Of a stretch of 36,372 bases of DNA, positions 22,390-33,709 are shown piece after piece. The notes under the pieces were generated by a model. That model did not search any database, was not told the DNA's origin, and saw nothing but the letters and a program-made list of their open reading frames with translations. The position numbers and the translations under genes are program-made. Within the stretch, counting starts at the first letter, position 1. Each line of letters begins with the position of its first letter. This DNA comes from Saksenaea vasiformis B4078. Taxonomy: Eukaryota > Mucoromycota > Mucoromycetes > Mucorales > Saksenaeaceae. The stretch spans positions 1 through 36,372 of the forward strand of contig JNDT01001720.1 of NCBI GenBank assembly GCA_000697055.1, written 5' to 3'.

Positions 22390-22977
22390 TTAACGAGAAG
22401 AATAGTCTAATATGCACTCGATTAAATATGATTGATTGGCTGACAAGATATACGATGACTGAAGAAATGGGAAATATTTATTCGCATAGTATTCGATCTT
22501 TTGGTGGTGAAGTACAAAATCTTTTGGAAATCGTTCACGACAAAGTTGAAAAAACTGATCTTTCGTTTTTGCCTCAGCTAATACCTTATCCCACTTTCCA
22601 GACGGCGTAGCTCTTTTACGTGGCTGCGTCATATTCGTTAATGGCTTCTTATCGTATTTAGTACAAGCATTCCAAACGGCTAGGCGATTTCGCGGCGAAG
22701 AGAGCTCCGGATGATAGCCATCTATATCGAAGCATTGCGGATTGCGGGTACGATACTTGGTTAGCCATTGTGCAAAAACATGGAAATGTATGCTGCTGTC
22801 TGGATGCGTTTCTTGACCTATGCAGTAAGAGGTAGCACCGATGGAAGTAAAGAAGTCTTTGAGTTTCTCTTTGGATAAAGCGTTTGCTTGCGGGTAGGTT
22901 GCATAAATCGACTTGGAATTCAACTGAAATCCTTTCGAACGTGATGACAATGTAGATGAAGGACGATCCTTTGGCAT
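22390..22977 (-). CDS. geminivirus-like replication initiator (HUH Rep), endogenous, no helicase domain
   Basis: A 195-codon frame from ATG 22977 carries the three motifs of the Geminivirus AL1/Rep catalytic domain in the right order and spacing: motif I IYATYPQ (about residues 24-30), motif II HFH at 64-66 inside IHFHVF (the HUH metal site), a GRS-like FDIDGYHP (83-90), and motif III VWNACTKYDKK with the likely nicking Tyr at 108. Residues 127-170 (GKWDKVLAEAKTKDQFF, then YYANKYF) look like the Rep central/oligomerisation domain. The SF3 helicase with Walker A that normally follows is absent; the frame ends at 22390. In-frame sequence continues upstream to 23055. This is most likely an integrated piece of a CRESS-DNA virus or Rep-bearing plasmid; whether it is expressed is unknown. 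No coat-protein frame or TAATATTAC origin was seen nearby. Confidence 0.75.
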   Translation of the reverse strand: MPKDRPSSTLSSRSKGFQLNSKSIYATYPQANALSKEKLKDFFTSIGATSYCIGQETHPDSSIHFHVFAQWLTKYRTRNPQCFDIDGYHPELSSPRNRLAVWNACTKYDKKPLTNMTQPRKRATPSGKWDKVLAEAKTKDQFFQLCRERFPKDFVLHHQKIEYYANKYFPFLQSSYILSANQSYLIECILDYSSR

Positions 22978-23805
22978 GATTTGTGTGGTAGGAGGGAAAT
23001 GAGAGAGATCATAGATTTTAAGAAAAAGCTTCCATTCATACGTCTGGGAGCACAAAGTTTAAACAGTGGCCACAACGAGCTCTTTAAAGGAAAACGTGCC
23101 TGCATATCATGCAAGATACCAGTCTTAAGGTCGCAATCAAGGTGGCACTGGAAGATAAAAAGAAATAAGCTGAAGGGCTCCTATAGGATAGTCCGACATA
23201 TCAGGATTCACATACAAGTCCCTAAAAGCATGATGTCTTTGATCTGGCGCACTGGGAGAGTAACAACGCTGTTCCTTGCATTGACATAATAAGACCGATA
23301 ACATTATTGAATGCACAACGTTGACCAAATATGTGTATTAGTGTGTGCGAAACAAAAATATTCTCAAATCATTCTGATAAGGAGATAATTCGAACGAGCA
23401 GTAAGATGAAGAACGCGCTGATGCAGTAAGAAAAACAACTTCGAATGCTGCTACTTGCAAAAAGACCATGTACCTGATTCAACCTGGGGCTTCAAAGATG
23501 GGATTCTATAGCATGGGAAGGTATACACTCATCACGAAGAAAGAATGCCATTCAGCAGTTCTTTGACAAGTAGGCCTCGCAAGATTCACAATTTACACAA
23601 CTTCGCTATGCATTTTTTTCAGATATGCCTTAGGATTTCCTTCTACTCAGCCATCTTTTTAACCGTCCCATGGTGTTGACATGTGTCTGATCTGTTTCTT
23701 GCCCTATCCGAATTTCCGTGATTTGTCCCATTGGAATTTCCATGTAATATTTTCGGCTCGCGCGGCCGAAGGCTTGATTTTGCGTGTGCCGACTTTGACT
23801 AGCTG
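22978..23805. other. spacer between Rep and the 3' end of the MACPF-Sel1 gene
   Basis: A minus-strand frame at 23137-23328 (63 residues) and its forward shadow show no known motif. No Rep-associated coat-protein-like frame and no geminiviral nonanucleotide were seen. Confidence 0.4.
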
Positions 23806-26800
23806 CTATCTTGCACCAGTCGTATGCTTTGGTGCAAAGTTGTTAGCATAGTTGGAAGAAACTTGGTACGTCCAAGTTATTTCGTGGACCACAAAAAAAA
23901 AAATGCTTCGCAATACAGCGAACATACCTTCCATTTCACAGCTTATCGCTAGACGCATACCTTCAGCATACCGCAGAAACAAATTTTGGTACCAGCAGAT
24001 GGTTTGTGTACCATTTTGGGTCGCGACCGATCCATAATTGCACATCCTTCCTACTGGTGCCTCTGCATCATTTTCAACCACTTTCAACCATTCGAATGCT
24101 TTCACACCATTTTGATTTTCTTCCGCGCCAAATTTGTACTCCTCGTCAGTTTCCTTTTCTGCATCAGCATGATCCTGATCAAGAATTTTCACCAACCGTT
24201 TAACTGCTCTCCCATGATCGGGTATTGCATAACACCACATATCGCTGGCCCACTTCTGTACTTTGATATCCCGTAAACGTATACCTTCGCCGACGATATA
24301 GGTAGACGTAACGTTGCAAGGTGCATGAACATCACGCTGTCTCGTTTTTAGGAACCATTCGAACGATCGTACGCTTTGATCAGCGCCTTGTGCATAGAGA
24401 CATACACATCCGATTTCTCCACGCATATCATCCTTTTGGGTGGCCTTTCTCAGTCGCTCCATTGCTTCGTGGTTATCTCGCTCCACACCTTCCCCAAGCG
24501 CATACGCAACCGCAAGATTACATTGTCCATGAAGATCGTTCTTCTCGGCCGCTCTTTTAAACCATTCAAACGCGGTTGCACTGCTTTGCTCTACGCCTTG
24601 GCCATAAAGGTACATATAGCCGATGCTGTTCTGTGCGCGTACATAGTCTTGGTGAGCAGCTCTCCGGAACCATTTAAATGCTTCTGAGTGATCTTGGTCT
24701 ACACCGTTACCAAACAGATAGGCTGATGCAAGGTTGCATTGTCCGTGGACATCCTCTTGTTCGGCCGCTTTACTAAACCATTCAATTGCAAGCAAGCTAT
24801 TTTGCTCCACACCTTGGCCATTCAACAGCATGTAGCCGACATTGTTCTGCGCACAACTGTAATTCTGTTGAGCGGCTTTCAACAACGATTGGAACGCTTT
24901 TTTATGATCCTGCTCCACTCCATCGCCATCTCTATATGCCATCCCAAGGTTATATGCTGCATAGGCACTGTTGTGCTCCGCAGCTTTCCAAAACCATTGT
25001 ATCGCTTGCTTACAATCTTGGTCCACACCTTGTCCGTTTTTATATATTAATCCGAGTTCGTTTTGTGCATCTGCATGACGCTGATTTGCCGCTATTTCAA
25101 ACCATTCCAAGGCCTTTGTGTGATCCTGCTCTACGCCTTGTCCGTTTTTGTACATAAGGCCCACTTGGTTTTGTGCCTCTAAATGACCTTGACTGGCAGC
25201 TTTCATAAACCACGCGAACGATTTTGTGTAATCATGTTCCACGCCTTGCCCGCTTTTATACATCATCCCCACTTTGTACTGCGCATCGGCATGGTTTTGC
25301 TCAGCGACTTTTTCAAGCCATTCAAATGCTTTTGTATCGTTTTGATCTACACCCTCTCCATTGATGTACATATTTGCAACCTCGTTCTGAGCGTAAACGT
25401 GATTCTGGTCCGCTGCCTTTTTAAACCATTCAAAGGCTTCTGCAAGATCTGCACTTGTCCCTTTTCCATTTCTATAAGCGATAGCAATTTCGTACTGTGC
25501 TTCGCAATCGTTCTGTCCTGCTGCCTTTTTTAGCCATTCAAATGCCTTAGCATGATCTTGATCAACGCCAGTGCCCTCTCTGTACATGATTCCGAGATTA
25601 TACTGCGCGCTAGGATGGCCAAGATCAGCCGCTAATTTGAACCATCGGAACGCCTGCTCAAAGTCTTGTTTCGCACATAGGCCGCCACTGTACATGCAAC
25701 CAAGGTTATACTGAGCGGACATATTACCCTGTTGCGCAGCTTTTTGGAACCATCGGAAAGCTTGGAAATAGGATTGATCTGCTCCTTCACCGGTCATGTA
25801 CATGACTCCCAGATTATACTGTGCGTCGTCATCCCCCTGATCAGCAGCTCTCTGAAACCAATTAAATGCTCTTTTTCGGTCCTGCTGGACACCTTTACCC
25901 TGATCGTACAAGATACCCAGGTTATATTGTGCCTTAGCGCTGTTCCGGTTTGCCGCTTTGTTAAACCATTCCAAGGCTTTGGCATGGTCTTGGTCAACAC
26001 CATGACCGTCACTGTATAGCGCTGCAAGACCATTACATGCGTCATTGTGGCCTTCATTTGCCGCTCTCTCAAGCCATTGAAACGCTTCCTTTGGATCCCG
26101 AGCCACTCCTTTACCATTCACGTATGCCATACCAACGATGTATCGTGCTTCGTTATGGTTCTTAGAAGCAGCCTGTTTGGACCATTTAAATGCTTGGTGG
26201 TCGTCTTGCTCTACACCCTTTCCATCTCTGTAGAGAACACCAAGGTAATACTGTGCATCTGTATGATCCGCTTCGGCAGCTTTCTGGAACCAATGAAAGG
26301 CTTGAGACGCATCCTGAAGTGCTCCCACCCCATCTTTGTATGCTAATCCCAGCGCGTGCTGTGCATCGCGATGACCTTGATGACCAGCTTTCAACATCCA
26401 TTTTAATGCCTTTGATGTGTCCTGGTTTACGCCCTCTCCGTTTTGAAATGAAATTCCAAGGCAGTATTGTGCATCGGCGTCCTTCTGAAATGTAGCACTT
26501 GCAGACCACTCGCATATATTGATAAACACTTCAGCAGCGCCATATCCTTTTGCATACATAGCCCATAACATGCACCGTGCGTCGCCATCATCATCATCCA
26601 TAGTCATTGTCCGGTTCCATATGTTCAACGCCTTTTCGGTATAGTGGCTGATACGACGCTTAGAGTCAACATACTCGTGGGATGAAAAGCGATTTTGCAT
26701 CTCCTCCTTGAAAACATTTTCAACAGCGATCTTTAAATAGTCTGGTAATAGGTAGTAAATGGGAATAGGTTGCTGTAACTGAATAATGATCGGGTTTGCT

Positions 26801-29645
26801 GGAACGGATTCAATCCATCTTCGAACATCAGGTTTATCGTAGGCTGGACTAGAACGATCATACGGTGTGTGTAAAAGTGATGGATCGCCACCTTACAGAA
26901 GGAAATAAACGTGTAAATATGCACATGAGCATCACAGAGTATTATCCTACCGGTAGCTCTGTAACCAATGCCTGCACACATTGCATCTTTTATCCTTGAT
27001 GTAACGCGTTTGCTTGTATCTTTGTAGTTCAATTGTACAGGATTTTCGTTTTCTGGTCCTTCATGTTCAATTTCGATTCTTCCACCTGCAGCACATTTAG
27101 TCATCATAGAATGGCCCTAGGCATTACTTACCAAGTATTATTTTTGAAGCGTAGAAATGGCCAAACACTTGAAAGACGCGTTCCAATTTTTCAGATCTCT
27201 GTTCAAATGTAGAACAACTAAGTGCAGCTTCAACCTCACTCACGAAAGTTCGACTTGCTTGTACACTGTCGCGAAGACAAATCTAGTCGAATGCCTCGAT
27301 TTAGGAAGAACGTTCCTACAATAATTGACCAACCTCATAACATGGCGCATATATCATCAAGGTGCTTTCTTTTTGCGAAATATCGGGCTTATTTTCGCAT
27401 TCCAGAAATCGAGGAATCAGAAAGGTCCGAAAACTAGCATCAAACATCGCGACGAGTCTCGATTCTATCAGATCCTTGTGTATGGTCTCAACGTTCTCAG
27501 TGTATACGCCATATTTTGGTTGAAGGTGTTTGGAAATCAGCGCTCTTTCGTAGCCTGGTGTGTTTCGCATTCCTCCTTCGTATTCTGGATCATATGCCTC
27601 AAACGGGATGAGCATCGTCAGTTGACCGTCGCTCTGTATGCCTCTGTTCCAGTGACGCGCTAGTGTGTCGATTACCTCTAGCCGTGAAAACGCTCTTGGT
27701 TGTATGCCGCACGATTTGATACGCCAGCAAGTGTCAAACATACCAGGGTGATAATGTTCTGTTGCTGCGATAAACGAATTACGTGCTACAGATAACAAAG
27801 GATTTATCGCTTTCTGGACCACAAGCTTCATGTCATATAAGGATTGTTGTGGGGCGGCACAGAGATACACAGGTATGCGATTGCCCGTTACGTCCGTGAT
27901 TTCACTTTGTAACGCGATACGATCTCCAAGTTGAACATATGCATTGTCAACTGATGTCGTTGCCTGATCTGAAACTGCGTGCGGAATGATCTTCCTGTTA
28001 ATGGTAAATCCCTCGTCATGAAACTTGGGCAGCACCGTACTTTACCATTCTTGAATTAAATGTGGTGATAGCTGAGCGGACGTAACCGTAAGATACTTCT
28101 CTTTTGTTACTGCTGCTGCTGGTCCGGCAGTAGATGGAAGCGTCGATGGGGACATTGAGATAAATTTCTCAATTTGATTTCCCAGCACACATTCAAACTC
28201 GGGACATAACAGCTGTACATACACTGTGTCTCCGTATTTCACTCGATAATGACCGTGACTCCTTGATTTTGGGACAAAGCTGAAAGTAGGTAAACGCACA
28301 CGATCTTCATACAAGTCCTTTTCGATCGTTTCAGATTCCATAAAGCAAAGTATTCGGTCTGGAAACAAAGGATAAGCTACTTCTCAGCCCCACGCACGCA
28401 CAACGCTGTTTACCGTTTTGCTCATCAGATCGCCACTCTGTACTATTATCCGTACGCAAATATCGAAACTCGCCCACATACGGGTCACGTTCGTTTAACT
28501 CCAAGCTACCGACAGCCAGTTCGAGCGAACAGTTGTAAAACACACCATTGCTGCCTGCAATTTTTCTGTTATAGATTTCTCTCACTTGCATGCGTTCTTC
28601 TTCGTCAAGCAAGTCATACATTGGTTTCATATCTTCAAACTTGATAATTTTTGGATCTGACAAGATGCTTTCTTTCCAAGTCTGAAAATCATGATGACAC
28701 AATAATTCAATCTCCCCACCTAAAAGAGAGAGAGAAAAAAAAGAAGGTTCATCCATGATGTTCTGGACAGCCTGTGTACCCACCTAATATTTGCCACTGA
28801 TTGGATTCCTCTTTCGCTTTAAGGACCATCGCAGCCACGGTGTCACTCGAATAACCTTTTTTGATATGCCGCTGTAGCTTCTTGGGATAAGAATCATCAG
28901 CATATTCTTCTTGTCTGTAAATAAGCCTTCCACCTAACACAAGAAAAAAAAAATATTATTATACTTTACCAATTGTGGACATGCCTCATACCAAGTAGAA
29001 CCTTAGAAGGATAGTAGTACCCATATCTGTTGAATACGTCTTGTATTGCCTCATATTTCTCATCGTTCGTGTCAGCTTCCAGCGCTTTTCGAACCGACTC
29101 CCTGAAACTTATATTTCCGGTAATACATCCAGGGGGAAGATGCATCTAAAAAGGACACATTGCTACTTGATGCGCACTAACAGTGACCATGATTTGTCAC
29201 TTACTTCTGCACAAGAAATATATGCTATGATGCACTTTGTGATGGATGACTGGATGTGTCTATGTGAGCTGCAACTGTCTTCTGCATTGGTATCGTAGGC
29301 GAAAGTCTTCGGATAAATGTCATGGAATTCACAGTCGAGAAGTACTTCATTTTCCAGGTTTTCAGTTTTAACCATTCTCGTGCAAACATGTTCAAGGAAG
29401 GGCCTATCGTCAGAGTACTCGTGAATTAAGCCGGATATACCACCGTTACAGACAATTTTCAGTGCGGACTCTTGAGCAGCGCTTCCATCAAATTGGAAAG
29501 CATAGGTACATTGTCGTATAATCTCGTCGTCGGTGTCAAAGGATGAAACGCTTTCCTTGGGAAACAGAATGTTAAGTGATGCTGATGACAAAACATTGGT
29601 TAATACCTTTAAGTCTAATATTCCCCACTTTTTTTGATAATCCAT
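23806..29645 (-). CDS. large MACPF-domain protein with C-terminal Sel1-repeat array
   Basis: Nine exons on the minus strand: 29645-29205, 29145-28992, 28933-28784, 28719-28414, 28358-28046, 27994-27334, 27282-27132, 27085-26951, 26891-23806. They join in frame to 1798 residues; all eight introns are GT-AG, 46-64 nt. Two MACPF signatures ([FYW]-G-x-[HY]-[FY]-x6-G-G) appear only after splicing: RYGYYYPSKVLLGG near residues 186-199 and FGHFYASKIILGG near 714-726. Each is followed by the usual MACPF-end block: F..W..SI...P.II...M.PMY.LL near 259-285, and W..SVP.NPIII......IYYLLP after 770. Between them, VKYGDTVYVQL and GDRIALQSE look like beta-rich modules. From about 872 come some 20 good Sel1 repeats, then 3-4 eroded ones. 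No signal peptide is evident, so probably cytosolic. MACPF domains form pores or act in membrane attack; Sel1 arrays scaffold proteins. The role is unknown. A 66-nt optional intron may lie near the 3' end. Confidence 0.8.
24435..26490 (-). repeat. Sel1-like repeat array, about 19 units of 108 nt
   Basis: Unbroken 36-codon periodicity (units 2-20) with consensus AQYNLGxMYxxGxGVxQDxxKAFxWFxKAAxQ. Units 17 and 19 share QNxxGYMxLxGQGVEQ, and units 18 and 20 share HGQCNLAxAYxxGxGV, so this part grew by duplication of a two-unit block. Eroded units continue to about 24000. Confidence 0.9.
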
Positions 29646-30895
29646 CAAAAGGAAACCCGGAAAAGGAGCGATACATCCTTCATCCTTGTTTTACGTTGGA
29701 CATACATCATCAGAGTTTGCGCAACGTGTGACAGCTGAGAAATCAGAGGCTAACCAGCACCTGCACCAGTGCCAAGACAAGTTATTTGCTCAATTTTGTA
29801 CCAGTTTTGTTTGTTATTCTCCAGCAATGCCACACAAAAACAGCAGTGTCCAACCGCAGGTGGGGTGTTATGGGAAGTGCCTGTGCGACCCCATATCGAC
29901 CACCTTATTGCGGAGTTTGGTAAAACTCAGAAAACCCCGCTGAGATCAAGATCAACCCGCTCAGAACCCCTCCTCAACTCAACTGTGCTATTGTTCTACT
30001 CTGTACATTTCTGATGGCATCGATGATCTCTGAGCCTTGATTCAACTGTTAAACTATGAGTATATTTATCTATTGTTACGAGCACGCGGATATGGGTTTC
30101 CTTTGTATTACGGCTTCATGACTAGGCCAACCTCTTCCTATACAGCGGTCCCTTCCTGACTCCACCCTCAATTATTCCAACCTTTGTCATGCCGCTTTCA
30201 TAGGCTACAACTGTACAATTGTATATCATTATTCTTTTGACGGAATTGAGATTATATGAAACATTGGTTGTAAAGTAATAATACAATTCAATGGAAGATA
30301 ATCTCCTTTAAGAATGTCGAGCGAACGTAATTCGGAATACCATACGTATTACACTGGCCTCTTAACTGTTCCAGCCCAGCTAGACTGAGCCGGCAAGTTG
30401 AACCTTTCTTTTTTTTTTAAAAAAAAAGGGAAGACCAACACACCCCGAGTACAAAGAGCATCTTCATGTAGATAGGAACATATCCAGATTAATGACTTTA
30501 TAGGATTGGCAGCATGATATCTCAATACATAAATTATATGGACGCTTACGCGGTTGATTCTAGTGGAATACACCGGTATTGTTAGCCTGGTTAGTTATGG
30601 TATTGGTGGTTACGGAGTTTCTGCGCCAGAGATCCCATTAGCAAACCACATCACCCATTTTTACCAGGCTGTTCTGTATTTCTAATACATTATTATCGTT
30701 GGCACGGTTGTTGGGGTTCAAGGCGCTTCCAGCCTGTCTTTTTTGTTGAGGGCTGGATTCGAAATGAGCAAGGTTCAAAAACCCGATTTCTCATATCCTG
30801 ACGTCATGGTGCGGAGAGCGAATCTCCTTGGCTGCAACTTGGAGCTTTGGAAGTTGGAGGCCAAGCATTTCGATCACCTATTCCGCCACTACAAA
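29646..30895. other. spacer between divergent MACPF-Sel1 and SNF7 genes
   Basis: It holds both promoters. Forward frames (85 residues or fewer) have no motif. An uninterrupted T run followed by an A run (about 30409-30428) forms a homopolymer palindrome. In frame with SNF7, the 51 codons before its ATG are open, but they do not look like the family. Confidence 0.4.
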
Positions 30896-31829
30896 ATGGA
30901 TCTCTTTTTTGGAAGAGCAAGATCGAAACCCACTGCGAAGGATGCCATTTACAAACTACGAGAGACGCTGGATACCCTGGAGAAGCGACAAGCATATCAA
31001 GAGAGCAAAGCTGAGCAGCAACTGAAGATTGCCAAGGCGAATGCTACTAAGAATAAGAGAGGTAATGAAGGATAAGCAAAAAATGGATAGACGATGTTCT
31101 TTGTCTTTATTTATATGACAATGTCAATATCTCACATATATTGTAACTTTATTAGTGGCCATGATGGCTCTCAAGAAGAAAAAAGCGCTGGAAAGCAGTA
31201 TCGAGAGGATGAATGGAGCACGGCTTACAATCGAAACGCAGATTATGGCAATTGAAAATGCCAATGTTAACTTGGAGACCATGAACGCTATGCGTGCTGG
31301 TGCGGAAGCAATGAAAAATATCCACGGATCAATGTACATACTTCGAAATAGCCCTGAAAGCATCACCTGATAACTGAACGCTTTTGATTTTAGGGACGTC
31401 AACAAGGTGGACGCTACTATGGATGATATCCGTGAACAGATGGATATTGCAAACGAAATCTCGGAATCGATATCACAGACCATTGGTGACGATCTTGATG
31501 AGGTACTCGGGGTGAAATAATTGGTCGCATTGCAGCGGGTTACTGACATGTGTAACTTTTTTTCTTTTTTGCAGGATGAACTAGCTGCTGAACTGGAAGA
31601 GCTTGAACAAGAAGAGCTGGATGCGAAAATGCTCGAAACACCTTCGCCAGCGTTATATACACCGAATGTGCCCACTCATGAACCAGGTAAGAAGAGAAAA
31701 AGGTTCGTGCATCAGAAAGTAGTTAATGCCACCACGTTTTATCCAGCACGTAAAACGAGAGTGGCAGAGGAAGACGATGATGATGCGGAGATTGAAGCTT
31801 TGAGAGCTGAGATGGCAACGGCAACATAA
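30896..31829 (+). CDS. SNF7: ESCRT-III subunit Snf7/Vps32 (CHMP4)
   Basis: The main filament-forming ESCRT-III subunit, acting in multivesicular body sorting, membrane scission and repair. Exons: 30896-31061, 31156-31333, 31394-31502, 31575-31686, 31747-31829, giving 215 residues. The start MDLFFGR matches the family start and is preferred over an in-frame upstream extension. Hallmarks: AIYKLRETLDTLEKRQ (basic helix 1), the NKR/ALKKKK junction across intron 1, ENANVNLETMNAMRAGAEAM, the acidic ELAAELEELEQEELD, and a C-terminal EIEALRAEM helix resembling an AIM/MIM-type tail. The fourth intron (31687-31746) is chosen because removing it restores the usual short proline/charged C-terminus; reading through it also stays open and would add 20 residues. 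The frame is intact. Confidence 0.93.
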
Positions 31830-32661
31830 AATCGAAAGAGGTCAACTTCATTTTGTTTTTTTCTTATATATACACATCTTTATTCTCCGTTGTCCTGTTA
31901 GTGGTATCCCAGATCTGATAAAAGGAAATCGGAATGATTTTCTTTGCAAATAAACTTTGGGCTGTTTTGAGCAAATGCTGTCATGAATGTTGGCAAAATG
32001 ATCGGGGAGTGCAAACTTATGCCGATCAGAGCTGAGTATCAGAATGGTAAATAGAGGACTTGCATAGTGTGCACTTTTGCACATTACCCTCATCTTTTCA
32101 ATTATCCTGTTCCTTGCTCTTGACTTGAGATGCGTACGTTATGATTCAGTATGGTCAAGGACTTTGTTTAACTACGGTGCCTACCAATTGCTTAAATCAC
32201 GGAATAGTAATTTTTCTGAAAAACAATTTTTATACGGCTTTTTCAAGGTCAAAGAAGCTCATCAGTACTATAGCCACGGGTTCCTTGGTTCCTCTTGTTG
32301 GACAGCTTGCCAAAAAAAAAAACAATTGAACGGCAATTATAATAATTTTTCCCTGGTGAAGCGTAAGTGCATGATTGTGCCCCATAGTGGAATATCACGT
32401 AATGAAAGCATTTTACAGTTTCACCTGACGATAACCGAGGAAAGAGAATGCCAGTTAGGACATCAAGCCCTTCACTCTACAATCACGCGACTTCTGCGCA
32501 TTTCACTTATGCTACTATAATTTATCTTCCACTATCGCTATATCATAGCACATTTATATCACTTCCTCTCATATATCATATCAATTTGGGCTCTTCTCCT
32601 TCTTTATTCTGCAGAGTATCCTTTCAGTTGGTTTCGATTTTACCTTTGAGATTGTCTTTCA
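31830..32661. other. spacer downstream of SNF7
   Basis: A forward 147-residue frame at 32077-32520 is open but has an unremarkable composition and no family motif. The T-rich sequence after the SNF7 stop probably holds its polyadenylation region. CT-rich intron-like sequence begins near 32520. Confidence 0.4.
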
Positions 32662-32809
32662 CATGTTTGGCCACCCAAATACCGAGGCAACGAGCCACAA
32701 CTCGCACGGCGTCCATCATTACAATATCCTCCAATTCTCACCACATATCCATCCAGCATAAATCACCTGTAACTATTTCCATTTACTTTTCTTAATACTC
32801 CGCAGAGGG

Positions 32810-33305
32810 TTGCCCATACAGAGCTGGGTGTTTGCAAAGTTGTCCCCAAAGAGCTACCCACAATCAGCCGTCGAGAAACCCGATCCATCACTACCTACAG
32901 TAGTTCCTTCATTTGAGGTCCGTGGAATGGGACGCAAGACTGTTGTATACTCCGCAGTGTTGCGTTACAGAGTTAAACCATATTTGGATGTCATACCCTT
33001 ACAATGTGTAAGCGAGTGTTCAGGAGTCGTGGTGCCACTCCAATCCAATTTCTTAAGTGACGGTTATCCGGCGCCCGACAAGTTAGTCCGTGCGGCCATA
33101 TATTTTATCTCCTTACTGCTTCCGTAACTTTTGTCCTTTACGCGAATGTCCATGAATCCTGCCTATAATTTTGTCACCATCAGAGGAGAGGAAACTTTAC
33201 CTCGTCGGCTATCCTCCTCCGCAATTCCCTACGAATGGTTTTGCTGACAAGGAGACTGTTCGCAAAGTTCTAGACGAGTATGCCGTGGCTAATAACTTCA
33301 ACTGA
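32810..33305 (+). CDS. hypothetical spliced protein, 5' end uncertain
   Basis: An exon beginning after a pyrimidine-rich tract and CAG acceptor at about 32804 reads LPIQSWVFAKLSPKSYPQ and then CSGVVVPLQSNFLSDGYPAP. An intron starting near 33085-33095 and ending at a CAG near 33181 connects it to ERKLYLVGYPPPQFPTNGFA, with a stop at 33303-33305. The exact donor is ambiguous among three GT choices, two of which keep the frame. A proline-rich open stretch at about 32661-32768 may be an earlier exon joined through a GTAACT donor. I do not recognise the family and see no membrane segment. Confidence 0.4.
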
Positions 33306-33580
33306 GCTGCTAAGCTCAGTACCCCTAGGCTGTATCTTAAGTGCACCACAAGGAGCAAGTTATCGCAACACTTGCAGCATTGAGGATAGCGATCGCAGAA
33401 AGTTCTGTAAGACTACTCTCTTGAGACTGTGAAGGTATACAGTAATACTGAACACTATATTTTGTATCTTAACGTTAGGGCGAATGCACAGTTGGCAGCT
33501 TGCGCATCTTTGCCGTCACCAGTGTCGTCGGCAGGAGATACCACGTCGTCACAAATAGGGATGTCATCAACAGCGCCATT

Positions 33581-33707
33581 CACTACGGGAAAAATTCTTA
33601 ACTATTGCATCCTCTTGGAAAAATCTTAACAAAATCTTAGCAAGATCTTGGAGAAACCTTACAAACCAACAAAATCCAAGAGTTTTCCAAGATATTTTCT
33701 CGTAGTG
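33581..33707. mobile_element. 127-bp CACTA-type MITE with ATT target duplication
   Basis: The left end begins CACTACGGGAAAAATTCTT and the right end read inward begins CACTACGAGAAAATATCTT, an inverted repeat of about 19 bp with a few mismatches. It is flanked by ATT on both sides (33578-33580 and 33708-33710). CACTA termini with a 3-bp target duplication are typical of CMC/EnSpm-class elements. Inside are CTTGG-containing internal inverted repeats and no coding capacity. It lies directly upstream of, or in the 5' part of, the family gene starting near 33710. Confidence 0.7.
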
Positions 33708-33709
33708 AT

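Noticed and set aside
21900..23400. Geminiviral origin nonanucleotide TAATATTAC or coat-protein-like frame near the Rep
   Set aside because: Neither was found by reading both strands, so a complete integrated viral genome is not supported.
24376..26346. Series of forward frames of about 100 residues opposite the Sel1 array
   Set aside because: They repeat with the 108-nt period of the minus-strand Sel1 units and are shadows of it.
24435..26490. Regular repeats that might suggest a CRISPR-like array
   Set aside because: The period is 108 nt, the repeats are diverged and coding (Sel1 motif), and the genome is fungal.
31124..31675. 183-residue minus-strand frame, serine-rich
   Set aside because: It is antisense to SNF7 exons and introns and its serine runs come from acidic codons of SNF7.
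32077..32520. 147-residue forward frame
   Set aside because: No motif, no plausible promoter or splice partners, and a composition like the surrounding AT-rich spacer.
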